In this document: in pieces, positions 35,501 through 46,184 of the stretch
Layout of the letters: each line of letters starts with the position of its first letter
How positions within the stretch are numbered: the stretch's first letter is position 1
DNA from: Spinacia oleracea
Lineage: Eukaryota > Streptophyta > Magnoliopsida > Caryophyllales > Amaranthaceae
NCBI RefSeq assembly: GCF_020520425.1
Contig: NC_079488.1
Coordinates: 7,975,747 to 8,039,746, forward strand
Reading direction: 5' to 3'
Length of the DNA: 64,000 bases
Made by a program: the position numbers and the translations under genes
The notes under the pieces: generated by a model
What the model was told of the DNA's origin: nothing
Database searches by the model: none
What the model saw: only the letters and a program-made list of their open reading frames with translations

Positions 35501-38500
35501 TACGCACTCAGTGCTACGAGCAGATACCAGTCAGACCCAGGAGAGGCGCATTGGACTGCTGCCAAGAATATTCTGAAGTACCTGAAAAGGCACAAAGATG
35601 ACTTCCTGGTCTATGGTGGAGATGATGAATTAATTGTTAAAGGCTATACGGACGCAAGTTTCCAAACCGACAAAGATGATTTTAGATCACAGTCTGGGTT
35701 TGTCTTCTGCCTCAACGGAGGAGCAGTAAGCTGGAAAAGTGCTAAGCAAAGCACCATTGCGGATTCTACAACTGAAGCGGAGTACATTGCTGCACATGAA
35801 GCAGCAAAGGAAGCTATATGGCTAAGGAAGTTCATAGGAGAACTTGGTGTAGTCCCCTCCATTAAAGGACCAATAGCCCTGTATTGTGATAATAACGGAG
35901 CTATTGCACAGGCAAAAGAGCCTAGACACCACCAGAGAGTCAAGCATGTACTTCGTAGATTTCACCTTCTACGAGAGTTCGTTGAAAGAAAAGAAGTCGA
36001 GATAAGCAAAATTGGAACTGATGACAACATATCAGATCCATTAACTAAACCTCTGCCGCAGGCGAAGCACAACTCGCACACTGCAGCTATGGGAATCAAG
36101 CATATTGGAGAATGGCTTTGATGTCTCTGTTTAATGTTTTAAAGTTTTAGAGTTTAAATCTTTGTAAAACATTATTGGTTAATCATTCACAATAAATGAG
36201 ATGAATTCATTTTTCCATTTAATTTATGGTTTATTAAATGATGAGTCCCTTCAATTTGACGATATATTCAAGATAGACTGTCAGGACCAGTCCTGTGACT
36301 AAGAAATGTCTATCAAGTGAACTTGAATGTCAAAGGTTGAAAATGGTCCCTAGTCGGAGTTTTCTATAAAATTGGACGCATAGAAAACGTTAGACGATTA
36401 GAATGCAAGATGACTAGTAGTTCTGTTTCTTGAACTATGTGGACATGGCAATGTCATAATCATTTGCATAGATACTTACTTTGGGAAGACTAGTATCGGA
36501 CAAGACCTATGAAACTTTACTGTAAGAGATGAAAGTCTGTCATAAGTAAATTTCATTAAATTATTAGACACTAAATCCTCAATACCTGAGTGATTTGAGA
36601 TTACTTGTTTGAGAACTGGTTGCTTTGACGTTGACCAACCGTCGCACCCTAAAAGGAGGCTATAAAGGCAACGCTCAGGTAATCACCTATCAAACGAAGT
36701 CTAATCTCAAGATCGCAAGATTGGGATTGTCCTCCCATAAATCGGAATGAGATGCTTAAAAGTTGTACAAGGCCACTCGGAGAGCTAGAAACTGTGAAAT
36801 GCATGTCCGTGCTCGGATGAATCATAGGCTATGATTATCTGTTTATTTGATCAGTTGAACTCTGAAACCGAGGAACACCTCTGGACGTAATAAGGATGAC
36901 AACTCTTACCTTATGTTCAAGAGCAAGCATCGAGCGACAAAGGAATTAGGAAATGCACACTTGTCCCTAAGGACAAGTGGGAGACTGAAGGAAATAATGC
37001 CCTTGGTCCAAGTATGCATTCTATGATAAGTCTAATAAATGCGGTTCAGTATTAATTAACAAGTTAATAATTCAGTGAGATCAAGTGAGCTGAATGCCTA
37101 GCTAGAGGCCGCTTCAGTTCAAGTGGAATTAATGATATTAATCCACAGCTTACTCTTGACTGAACCCGTAGGGTCACACAAATAGTACGTAAACGGATCA
37201 AGTATTTAATGGCATTAAATACTCCATCTATGAATATTCGGAACCGACGGATCTTGGTTTCAGTGGGAGCTAAGATCGTCACAGGCAAGAAATGAATACT
37301 CCGGAAACGATGATATTGCCGGAAACGGAAATATGGATCGTATCGGAAATATAAATATTATCCAAGTCGTAGATGTTGCCGGAAACGGAAACATGGTACG
37401 TATCGGAAAATATTATCGGAAATGGAAATATTGCCAGAATCGGAAATATTGCCGGAAACGGAAATATTGTCAGAATCGGAAATATTACCGGAATCGGAAA
37501 ATAATTCCGGAAACGGAAATATTAAATATTTGTTCGAAACGGAAATTAATTCCGGAATCGGAAATATTAAATATTGTTCGTATCGGAAATGAATTCCGGA
37601 ATCGGAAAATTTAATCGGAAGCGCATCGTACGAATAAGCATCGGACGAGGCCTGCCGGACGAGGCCCAGCACGAAGCCAGGCCATCGCCCAGCAAGCCAG
37701 GCGCGCCGCACAAACAGCCACGCCAGGCCCAGCGCAAGGCCAGGCCCAGCAGGCTGCGCGCAGCGCGCAGCGCGCACAGCGCGCACAGCACGCGCAGCGC
37801 ACAGCGCGCACAGCACGCGCAGCGCACAGCGCGCACAGCACGCGCAGCGCGCAGCGCGCGCGGGCGCTGAGTGGGCTGCTGCTCGCGCGCACGCATGGGG
37901 CCCATCGTGGCTGCCGTGCGTGTGTGTGCAAGTGTTTGTGTTCGTGCACGTTTCCTAAAACATGCAGAGTTCGGTTAATGATTAAATTCCTAATTCTATT
38001 TGATAAATTAATTAAATTAGAGTTCTTGTATGATTCTAGGTTTAATTAATTTGTATCTGAATAGGATTTCGATTCCCTTTCCATACCGCTATAAATATGA
38101 GGCTAGGGCTCACAATTTATAACACAAGTTTCAAAGTATTCAAAGTGAGTTTTTGAGAGAAAAATTCAGTCACACATTTGCCTATAAAGTGCCGAAAATA
38201 ATAGTACCTTAAGGGCGATTCTAGTTGGTCAATCTTAAGGCGGATCCGGACGTGCTGTGGACTATCTACGGAGGGACGACACTTGGAGTCCTAAAGACTT
38301 GTTCTTGTTCGGTTCGGGCGCAGCTAGGGAAGGCACGCAACAAAGAGTATGCATCTAATCTATGCTAAATGATTATGTGTAAATAATATGTTTTCCTGGG
38401 TTTATGGTTTTTCCGCATGATTTATGAATTGTCATATGTATCATAACCTAACAGTTGTCTCCTTCGGGTGTTGCTCGGATATCCGAAGTTCGAGCTGATC

Positions 38501-40566
38501 CGTGGGATTCTGCCTCCTCTCCCGAAGCTGTTCCAGTGAAGGTTGTGCTTCCTGATTTGAGGACAACTTCAGATCCGGTGAGTGTTTCTGTAGGCTTGGT
38601 TTTTGTTTGTCTTTTCTTTCTTTTTGGTTGGCCGTCGGCTAACGTCTTGGTCCTGGACCATCTTTCTAGGGTCCTGGGACTGACGCTGTGCCGCGTGCCG
38701 TTCCTTCGGTTTCATCTCCGGCTCGGATAGATATCTCTTTATCTAGGAACCGGGTACTTCACCCTTTTTCTTTATTTCCTCCTTTGTCTTCCTCTAAATT
38801 TATTGACCCTTGGTCTCCCTTTTTAGGATCAAAGGAAAAGGAAGGGTAGCACTCTTCTGAGGTCTTCCGCGCATCCGAAGAAGGCGAAGGCTTCTCAGTC
38901 CTCGGAGAAGGTATTTGCTCTGACTTGGAGTTTTCTTGTAGTCCGTCTTTCCCTTTTTCGAAGCTAATCTTTGAACGCTTGTTTTGTAGGAAACGGTTTC
39001 GGAAGACATGCCTCCTCCCAAGAATCTCCTTCACTTCATGCCCTTGCCAGGGCAGAAGTTAAAGAGTGTGGTGGTTGCGGAACCGCCGCCCGTGGATCAA
39101 CCGTTGGCTGAGGAAGATACCATCCCCTCTCCGCTGAAGCCGTCTACTGCTTTAGGGATCGAGATCCAGGATATCACCAAGGTGATGGAGGCGATTGAAG
39201 CCGACCTTGTTCCTGGCTCGGATGCCCCTATCGTGGCCGAGAAGAAGAAGGAATCTGCTGACGTTTCTCTCGAAAGAGAGAGAAGTCCAGATAAGGAGAT
39301 GGTGGACTTCACTGGCCCTAATGTTGAGGTTCCCGAGGCTGAGAAGGAAGTTCCCTCTGCTGAGGAGGAGCAGCCCGAACAGGGTCTGACGAGGAAGAGG
39401 CGCCACTCGACCTTGGTTTCTACTTCGACCTCGGCCCTGGATAGATTGATCCATGCTGACCCTTGCTCGGATGTTCCGCTAAAACGGATCCCCGAGGAAG
39501 TAAGGGAGGCGATGGCTCGCTATGCTAGGGTTCCGGTTTTGGGGGAGAATCCCATGGCTCACGTGGGATCTTTGGTGGGTCCCGAAGCTGCTCGGGAGAA
39601 TCTTCTTCGGGCCAACCCGCAGTGGAGGGTTCCTGGAGCTGAAGAGAGGAACCCGGCTATGATGGCCCAGTACTATCTGAATGAGGTAAGTGTTGGATTT
39701 TCTCTTTGAGTTGTGTTTTTGTTTTATGTTTTTCCTACTTTTGCTCATCTTTCCTTCGCTCCCAGGCTGTTTTCTGGTCCTCGTTCGCTTCCGAGTGTAG
39801 CTCGGTTGAGGAGAGACAACTGAGGAGATATCAGGAGGCTTATGCTCGTGATATTCCAATCTTGGACCAGAAGGCTGGGCAGCTCTTCTCCGAGCTTGTG
39901 GAGGTCAAGCAACTGTACCTTCAGTACAGTCGTGAGGCTAGAGCTTCAGCTGAGCAGATCGGGGCCGAAGTTGGGAAGCTCACCTTCCAAGTCGAAGAGG
40001 ATGCTGAAAAAATAGCTTCCTCCGACAAGGAGAGGAAAGATATGGCCGCCAAGTTTGCGAGCGAACTTGAAGAAAAAGACAGACTTCTCAAGGAGATGAC
40101 GTCTAAATTTGAGGCGGCCGATAAGCAGAGCCAGGATGCGGAGGCGAGGCTACATCAGTTTGTCAAGCATCAGGAGATAATTCAGAACCAAGCTGACAAG
40201 GTGCCTGTTCTCCAGCTGAAGATCCGAGAGAAGGATGCGGCCATTCGGAAGTTGGAGCAAGAGAGAGTTGACCTCTACACTGCTGATCAGTGTAGAGAGC
40301 AGTATTGGAATGGCATCCTGGGTGCTCGGCGCATGTTTGCGAAGCATATGCCTCATTTCCCTTGGAATGAGAAAGTTCCTCTCTGGATGCGGGCCCAGGA
40401 TCACTTGGTGGAGTGCCAGGCTGATCGAGACGAAGCTGAAGCTGAACGCCAAGCTGCTCTTGCAGAGGCTCGGGCCCAGAAGGCGAATTCCGAAGGTGAC
40501 ACTACTGCTGGGGGTTCTTCGAAGGATGCTCCCCTAGGGGCTGCTCCTGAGACTCCCAAGAGTTAG
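26555..40566 (+). CDS. Antisense extra gene of the Tat element (gypsy-type transposon domain plus coiled coil), split by copia copy B
   Basis: Start ATG 26555 in good context (GACCATGGC). Exons that keep one frame: 26555-27629, 27725-27859 continued at 38459-38577, 38670-38753, 38827-38910, 38990-39685, 39766-40566, totalling 997 codons plus stop, all introns GT/AG. Exons 1-2 hold the 'putative gypsy type transposon' domain (PF04195-like; FPLDPFISELLVSYNISLAQL and GFRWVCDFVNFP). Exons 3-5 are basic, then acidic and Pro-rich. Exon 6 is a long coiled coil rich in Glu, Lys and Ala. Such antisense extra genes are known in Tat-lineage elements, but their function is unknown. The copia insertion at 27860 separates exon 2, so this copy cannot be expressed whole unless the copia is spliced out. 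I see no other break. Confidence 0.8.
27860..29320 (+). repeat. Copia 5' LTR, copy B
   Basis: 1461 bp, TGAAGG...CCTAACA. Contains the CGGAAATATT-word array (about 28180-28500), a GCGCAGCGCGCACA-type repeat (about 28630-28730) and a TATA box (CTATAAATAT, 28956-28965). Confidence 0.96.
28956..28965 (+). promoter_or_regulatory. TATA box of copia copy B
   Basis: CTATAAATAT about 355 bp before the LTR end. It corresponds to the minus-strand box at 1046-1053 in copy A. Likely promoter of the genomic RNA. Confidence 0.65.
29321..29335 (+). promoter_or_regulatory. Primer-binding site of copia copy B
   Basis: GTGGTATCACGAGCC directly after the LTR. TGGTATCA fits the initiator-methionine tRNA site, but the following CGAGC carries an extra C relative to the usual GAGC. 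Confidence 0.7.
29336..32133 (+). other. Leader of copia copy B with GC-rich tandem repeats
   Basis: 2.8 kb without a recognisable protein. A GC-rich block at 30240-30690 contains units of CAGCGAGCGATG-type words, spaced 21-23 bp (starts near 30388, 30409, 30430, 30453, 30474, 30497). The rest is AT-rich and matches 6920-9794 in reverse complement. Confidence 0.75.
32134..36121 (+). pseudogene. Copia gag-pol polyprotein, copy B, one-base frameshift
   Basis: From ATG 32134 (MANNNQN) the frame covers Gag with CCHC knuckle (CLYCDGIGHYKREC, residue ~257), protease LDTGCG (~303), integrase zinc region (~440-480) and DDE motifs HTDVCGP (~499), RSDRGGKY (~563), NGVSERRN (~596), to a stop at 34419. 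A single extra A near 34395-34397, relative to copy A, shifts the frame. Reverse transcriptase (YVDDILL, near 35134) and RNase H (YTDAS near 35645, TEAEY) continue in the next frame to the normal stop at 36121 (ending HIGEWL). The shift sits in the linker between integrase and RT. With both LTRs nearly identical, the mutation is probably recent. Confidence 0.93.
36122..36985 (+). other. 3' untranslated region and purine tract of copia copy B
   Basis: Non-coding stretch between the gag-pol stop and the 3' LTR. It ends in GGACAAGTGGGAGAC, the plus-strand priming tract. It matches 2071-3022 of copy A. Confidence 0.75.
36986..38453 (+). repeat. Copia 3' LTR, copy B
   Basis: 1468 bp. Same as 27860-29320 except for a different number and order of GCGCACAGC-type units at about 37755-37860 and one base near 38165. 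Confidence 0.96.
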
Positions 40567-40899
40567 GGATTCGGGCAGTCGTCTTCTTCAGAGTCGGTCG
40601 GTTCCAGTTGAGGACTTCCGAATGTGTGCTTGCCTTTCCCCCTTTTGCCTCGGCGCTGCGTTGTACTTGTTTCTTTTTGCATTCTTAGTACTTCGGTAGG
40701 CCGGTATTGTCTGTTGATGGCTGCCGATTTTAACTGTTTTATTTTGTTTTCAATTTTTGAGGGTCCTCGGGTATGTACCGAGCTGTTTGATGTATTTGTA
40801 CTTCCCCCGAATATTGAATGAAAAATGAATGTTTGTTACTTGGCTGCCTCTTTTCAATTTTTTGCACTTCCGGAGTTTTAAGTCTTTGAATCCGTAGAT

Positions 40900-41300
40900 T
40901 TTCGAGCTCTTCTTTCTGTAGACTTGCTAAGAAACCCTTTGATTTTGCGAGTTCTTCAAATCCGTAGATCTGTTAAGAGACTCTTTAATTTTGCGAGTTC
41001 TTCAAATCCGTAGATCTGTTAAGAGACTCTTTAATTTTGCGAGTTCTTCAAATCCGTAGATCTGCTAAGAGACTCTTTAATTTTCCGAGTTCTTCAAATC
41101 CGTAGATCTGCTAAGAGACTCTTTAATTTTGCGAGTTCTTCAAATCCGTAGATCTGCTCAGAGACTCTTTAATTTTGCGAGTTCTTCAAATCCGTAGATC
41201 TGCTAAGAGACTCTTTAATTTTGCGAGTTCTTCAAATCCGTAGATCTGCTAAGAGACTCTTTAATTTCCAGACTCTTCAAATCCGTCGATCTGCTCAGAG
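40900..41300. repeat. 46-bp tandem array at the convergent 3' ends of the gypsy element
   Basis: About eight copies of a 46-bp unit (GCGAGTTCTTCAAATCCGTA then GATCTGCTAAGAGACTCT and TTAATTTT). Units start at 40947, 40993, 41039, 41085, 41131, 41177, 41223 and 41269, near-identical in the middle and diverged at both ends. The array lies between the antisense gene stop (40566) and the pol stop (41688). Tandem repeats here are known in Tat/Ogre elements and can seed satellite DNA. Confidence 0.92.
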
Positions 41301-41687
41301 GTCTGGATTGTTCTTCCGATCTCTTGTAGTTCGGAAACCTGGGCAAGAGATCACTAGTCTGCCTCTTAGTTATGACTTTGGCGATCCGTGGATCTGAGCC
41401 GAAGTTTTATAACTTGATTCGAGCGACTGTTTGTTGCGAACAAGGTTTATCTGGGTATCGCGAATCCGAGGATTCTGGACGATTCCCCGAAGTGTATGAT
41501 TTGGTCATTTCTTGCATTTTATCAAGGAATGGGCAAAGTCAACCTGCTTTTAGTCTCGGATTGATCAGATCCGAGGCTGCATGTATATATAAAGGGACAG
41601 TAAATATAGAGATAGGTTTAATGAAACACATGGTGCCAACGGCTTTCCTCTTCTCATTAAACAACTTACTTGGCTTACAGACAGAGA

Positions 41688-44600
41688 TCATACAAAATAT
41701 TTCTTGAGAACATCGGTATTCCAATGGTTCTTCAAGATTGTTCCATCTAACTGTTTCAGCATAAACGTGCCTGGCCTTTTTTCGGAATGGATGATGTATG
41801 GTCCTTCCCAAGTGGCTGAGAGTTTGCCATGGATCCGTCCTTTCTGAACCGAGGCGGCGTTTCTGAGTACTAGATCACCGACTTTTAGGGGTCTAGCGTT
41901 GACTCTTCGATTGTAATGCTTGTTGACCCTCTGCAAATAAGCTGCGTTGAGTGTCCTCGCATCGTTCCGAGCTTCGTCTAGTAGGTCGAGAGCTTCGGAC
42001 AGAAGTTGGTTGTTGCTTTCTCCTTGGAGCCCATCATACCTGTTGTATGCCTGGATCCTCAAGCTTTCTGTTCCGATTTCCACAGGGATGACAGCTTCGG
42101 ATCCATATACAAGGTGGAACGGTGTTTGCCCGGTAGCTTCTTTCTCGGTGGTCCGAAGGGACCATAGCGTTCCGGGTAGCTCTTCTAACCACTTGTTTTT
42201 GTCATCCTCGACTCTTTTCTTGAGTGCGTTGAGGATGATTTTGTTAGCAGCTTCGGCTTGCCCGTTGCTTTGTGGGTGGCAAACTGCCGAGTAAGCTAGG
42301 TGTATGCCGAACTATTTGCACCATTTTTGTAGCGGGGTGTTGTCGAACTGTTTCCCGTGGTCGAAAACCATCAGTCTTGGTATGCCGAACCTTGTGATGA
42401 TGTTCTGCCATATGAACTTGCGGACCTGAGGTTCGGTGATGGAGGAGACAGCTTCAGCTTCGATCCATTTGCTAAAATAGTCGACTCCTACAATCAACCA
42501 CTTCCTCTGGTTCGTAGCTGAGGGGAAGGGACCAATGATGTCTAACCCCCACTGTGCGAATGGTAAAGGATACAGTGTTGATTGTAAGGTTTGAGCTGGT
42601 TGATGGATAGCTGGTGCGAACTTTTGGCATTTCTCGCACTTCCTTGCCATATGCTTTGCCTCGGAAACCATAGTGGGCCACCAGTATCCGGCCCGAAGGG
42701 CTTTGTGTGCCAATGTCCTGCCTCCGATGTGGTTTCCGCATATCCCGAGGTGGATTTCTCTTAGGATGTAGTCAGCGTCTGTTGGACCCACACATTTTAG
42801 CAGCGGAGCGGAGAATGATTTCCTCATGAGCTCTCCTTCGGCGCTGATGATGAACCACTTGTTGAATCTTTTCAGTTTTCTCGCCTGTAGCTTATCTTCG
42901 GGAAGTTCTCCCCTTTCTTTGTATGCAATTACTGCGTCCATCCAGCTGGGTTCGGTACGTAAACTGCATACTGTGGTGGGTAACAAGTCAATGCTTCTCT
43001 CTTGGTGAACTTCCACGTGGACAGACCTGTTTAGGTCGATGAGTGTTGAGCTTGCGAGTTTTGACAGTGCGTCTGCTTGCGTGTTTTGTCCTCGGGGGAT
43101 GAGAATGACTTCAAAGGATCTTAACTTTGACGTTAAGGATTTAATTTTTGCTAAGTAAGCTGTCATGCTGGGCCACTTGGCCTCATACTCCCCTCGGATC
43201 TGGTTGGCTACAAGCTGGGAATCAGTTTTGAGGCAAACATGCTCGGCTTCCAGGGATAAGCAAAGCTCTATCCCTGCGATTGCGGCCTCATATTCGGCTT
43301 CGTTGTTAGTTGCTTTGAATCCGAACTTCAATGCATACTCTATGCTTTTCCCCGTTGGGGGGATTAGTACAACTCCTGCTCCTGAGCCGTTTACTGTGGA
43401 AGATCCGTCAGTGAAGACCTCCCAAGTGCTTTTCGTATCATCCAGCATTTCCTGGTATGAGCACTCGGCCAAGAAGTCTGCCAACGCCTGTGCTTTGATG
43501 GCGGTCCTCGGCTGATATTTGATGCCGAACTCTGATAGTTCGAAGGCCCAGGCAGCCAATCTTCCTGACCTCTCTATTTTGTCGAGTACTTTCTCGAGCG
43601 GTTGGTCAGTTAGTACTGTGATCTGGTGGGAGTCGAAGTATGGCCTCAGTTTTCGTGCAGCTACCACCACTTCATATGCAACTTTCTCGATGAGCGGGTA
43701 CCGAGTTTCGGCCCCTGTGAGTGTTCGGCTGGTGAAGTAGATGGGCTGTTGCTTCTTCTCTTCTTCCCGAAGAAGCACTGCGCTGACGGTTCCAGGGCTG
43801 ACTGCGACATATAGGTACAGGGTTTCCCCCTCCTTTGGTCTGGCCAGTGTCGGCAGTTGAGCTAGGTGGGCTCTGAGTTGCTGAAGAGCCTCTTTTTGCT
43901 CCTGCTCCCATATCAGTTCGGGATCCACCTTCCTCGGGACCCCATTTTTCTTGACTGGTTCTGCTTCTCCCCCGGGGAGGCTCTTTGGTTTTAGTGCTTT
44001 GAAGAAGGGGGCTCCCTTGTCCGAGGCTTTTGATATGAACCTTGTTAGTGCTGCTAACCTGCCGGTTAGCCTCTGCACGTCTCTCTTGGTCCTCGGCTCG
44101 GGTAAATCCAACGCCGCTTGGACTTTATCCGGGTTCGCATCGATTCCTCTTTCGCTCACCATGAATCCGAGGAACTTCCCTGACTTCACCCCGAAGACAC
44201 ATTTTTTTGAGTTCAACTTCATGCTGTATTTCCTCAGATTTCCGAAGGTCTCTGCCAAGTCTCTGACATGGTCTTCCTCCTTGATGCTTTTTACGATGGA
44301 GTCATCCACATAGACCTCGACATTCCTCCCTTTCTGGTCGGCGAAGACGTGATCAACTAGCCTCTGGTAGGTTGCGCCGGCATTTTTCAAGCCGAAAGGC
44401 ATCATTTTGTAGTTGAACACTCCTGCGCTCGTGATGAATGCTGTCTTTGCCCTGTCGTCGGGGTGCATGAACACTTGATGGTAGCCTGAAAAGGCATCCA
44501 TGAAGCTGAGCAGTGCATGGCCGCTGGTGGAGTCAACCAATTGATCTATCCTTGGCAGGGGATAGCAGTCTTTGGGGCAGGCTCGGTTCAGATCTGTGAA

Positions 44601-46184
44601 ATCCACGCACATTCGCCAAGAGCCGTTCGCTTTCTTGACCATCACCACGTTGGCCAACCATTTTGGGTACATGCATGGCTCGATGAATCCGGCCTCCTGC
44701 AACTTTTTCACCTCTTCGGCGATGGCTCTGTTTTTCTCCGAGGAGTAATTCCTCTTCTTTTGTTTGATTGGCCGAGCTTCAGCGTTGACGTCCAGCTTGT
44801 GACAAATCAGCTTCGGATTTATCCCTGGCATATCTGCTGCTGACCATGCAAAAATGTCTTTGTGATCCCTGAGTAGTTGGATCAAATCGATTCGGAGCCC
44901 CGAGCTTAGGCCCTTGCCTATTCGGACGCTCCTGTCTGAACCTTCTTCGAGGAAGATATCCTCCATTTCCTGATCTGGTTCAGGAGACAGGGTTTCGGGG
45001 CGGGCATCGACCTCTGCGGGAGATAAGCTGCTCGTGCCTGCTTTTCTCCTTTTTGCCTCACTCTCCTCTCCTGGAGCATCTTTCTCCGCCTCCGAACCGT
45101 CTCCTAATTTGGGCTTTCGGACGGCGGTGTGGCAGGTTCTTCTCGCAACCTCTTGATCACCTCTAATTCGTTCGGCGAATCCTGCGTCCGAGACGTATAT
45201 CATCAGCTGATGGTATGTGGAGGGGACTGCCTGCATCTTGTGAATCATGGTTCTTCCCATGATTACGTTGTATACGGAGTCGCAGTCCATCACCAGAAAT
45301 TCGTCCCGAAGGGTTTTTGCTGCTTGGCCTTCGCCCACTGTGACTGGCAAGGTGATCTTTCCTCGAGGGATAGCTGCGGATCCGTTGAATCCGATCAGGG
45401 GGTAACTGACTTTCGTCAATGCTTCCTCTGACTCTTCGAGGATCAGTTGCTCGAAGCAGTTTCTGAAGATGATGTTGACGGCACTTCCTCCGTCGACCAA
45501 CACTCGGTGTACGTTGTGGTTATTGAGGTCCATGGAAATGACTAGAGGATCGTCATGTTTGTACTGGACTCCGAAGCAATCATCGGCAGTGAAGGTCATG
45601 TTCGGGGGGTGTGGTTGGTTGTCTCCCACTGTGCTGAAGTTGACTCGATGGGTGAGAGCTCTTAGGTGTTTCTTGCTGGCCTGGCCAGACTTCTGTCCCC
45701 CGAACACCACTAGGATGTCATTCTTCTTGTGCCCTGTTGCTTCGTAGACCCTTTTCTGGGGTTGCTCGTGTTGTTTGCCACTTGCGGCCTTTTCTTTTTC
45801 CTCCCTTCGGTCTAACAAGTATTGTTTCAGGTAGCCTCGGCGAACGAGGTCCTCAATGTTGTCTTTCAGCGAGTTGCATTCTTCGGTGTGGTGACCGAAG
45901 TCATCATGAAACTCGCACCATTTGTTCTTGTTTCTCCGAGCTGGGTTGGACTTGAGCTTCCCAGGTAGTTTCCACTTTTCATCATTTCTGTTGAGGCTAA
46001 AGATTTCTTTTCGGGGCAGAGTTAGTGGAGTGTAGTTAGTGTATCTGGGTTGAAGTTCACCCCTTCTCCCGTCTTTCTTCGGGCTCATCTCTCTAACTCC
46101 TACTTTCTCCTTCCCTTTCCTTGAGCCGCCCTCGGGCTTGCTCTGGGTATTTTTTGTGTCTCTCGGATCCGACGATCCTTTCAA
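41688..46184 (-). pseudogene. Tat gypsy pol (protease, RT, two RNases H, integrase) with a nonsense codon
   Basis: The frame opens at 46184 (no ATG; it overlaps gag by about 90 bp in another frame) and runs to a stop at 42312, then on in frame to 41688. Domains: zinc-knuckle-like CEFHDDFGHHTEEC (residue ~90), protease LVDGGSAVNI (~228), RT with YVDDSIVK (~623), RNase H, a second RNase H (FTDGSSTVNGSGAGVV, ~921), integrase with HHCC region, GLDIIGPFP (~1211) and a changed MVFDHGKQF where DNG is usual. The TAG at 42312 replaces a codon after KWCK, before the catalytic Glu region. The C-terminal integrase continues beyond (KPLRVGD-like region, end near KKYFV). The gag-pol frame change is either a mutation or a programmed shift; the second Tat element here has one continuous frame, which favours mutation. 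Confidence 0.9.

Larger units (their letters stand above)
27860..38453 (+). mobile_element. Ty1/copia LTR retrotransposon, copy B (plus strand), recent
   Basis: Complete element of 10,594 bp with perfect GTTGT duplication (27855-27859, 38454-38458). LTRs 27860-29320 and 36986-38453 differ by eye in one base (G at about 29031 against T) and in repeat count in the GC-rich segment. Primer-binding site at 29321, leader to 32133, gag-pol 32134-36121, 3' UTR 36122-36970, purine tract GGACAAGTGGGAGAC at 36971-36985. Same family as copy A, but the LTRs are a longer variant. Inserted in exon 2 of the gypsy antisense gene. Confidence 0.97.

Noticed and set aside
40900-41300. Regular repeats resembling a CRISPR array
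   Set aside because: Head-to-tail 46-bp units without unique spacers, in a plant retrotransposon. This is a tandem repeat.
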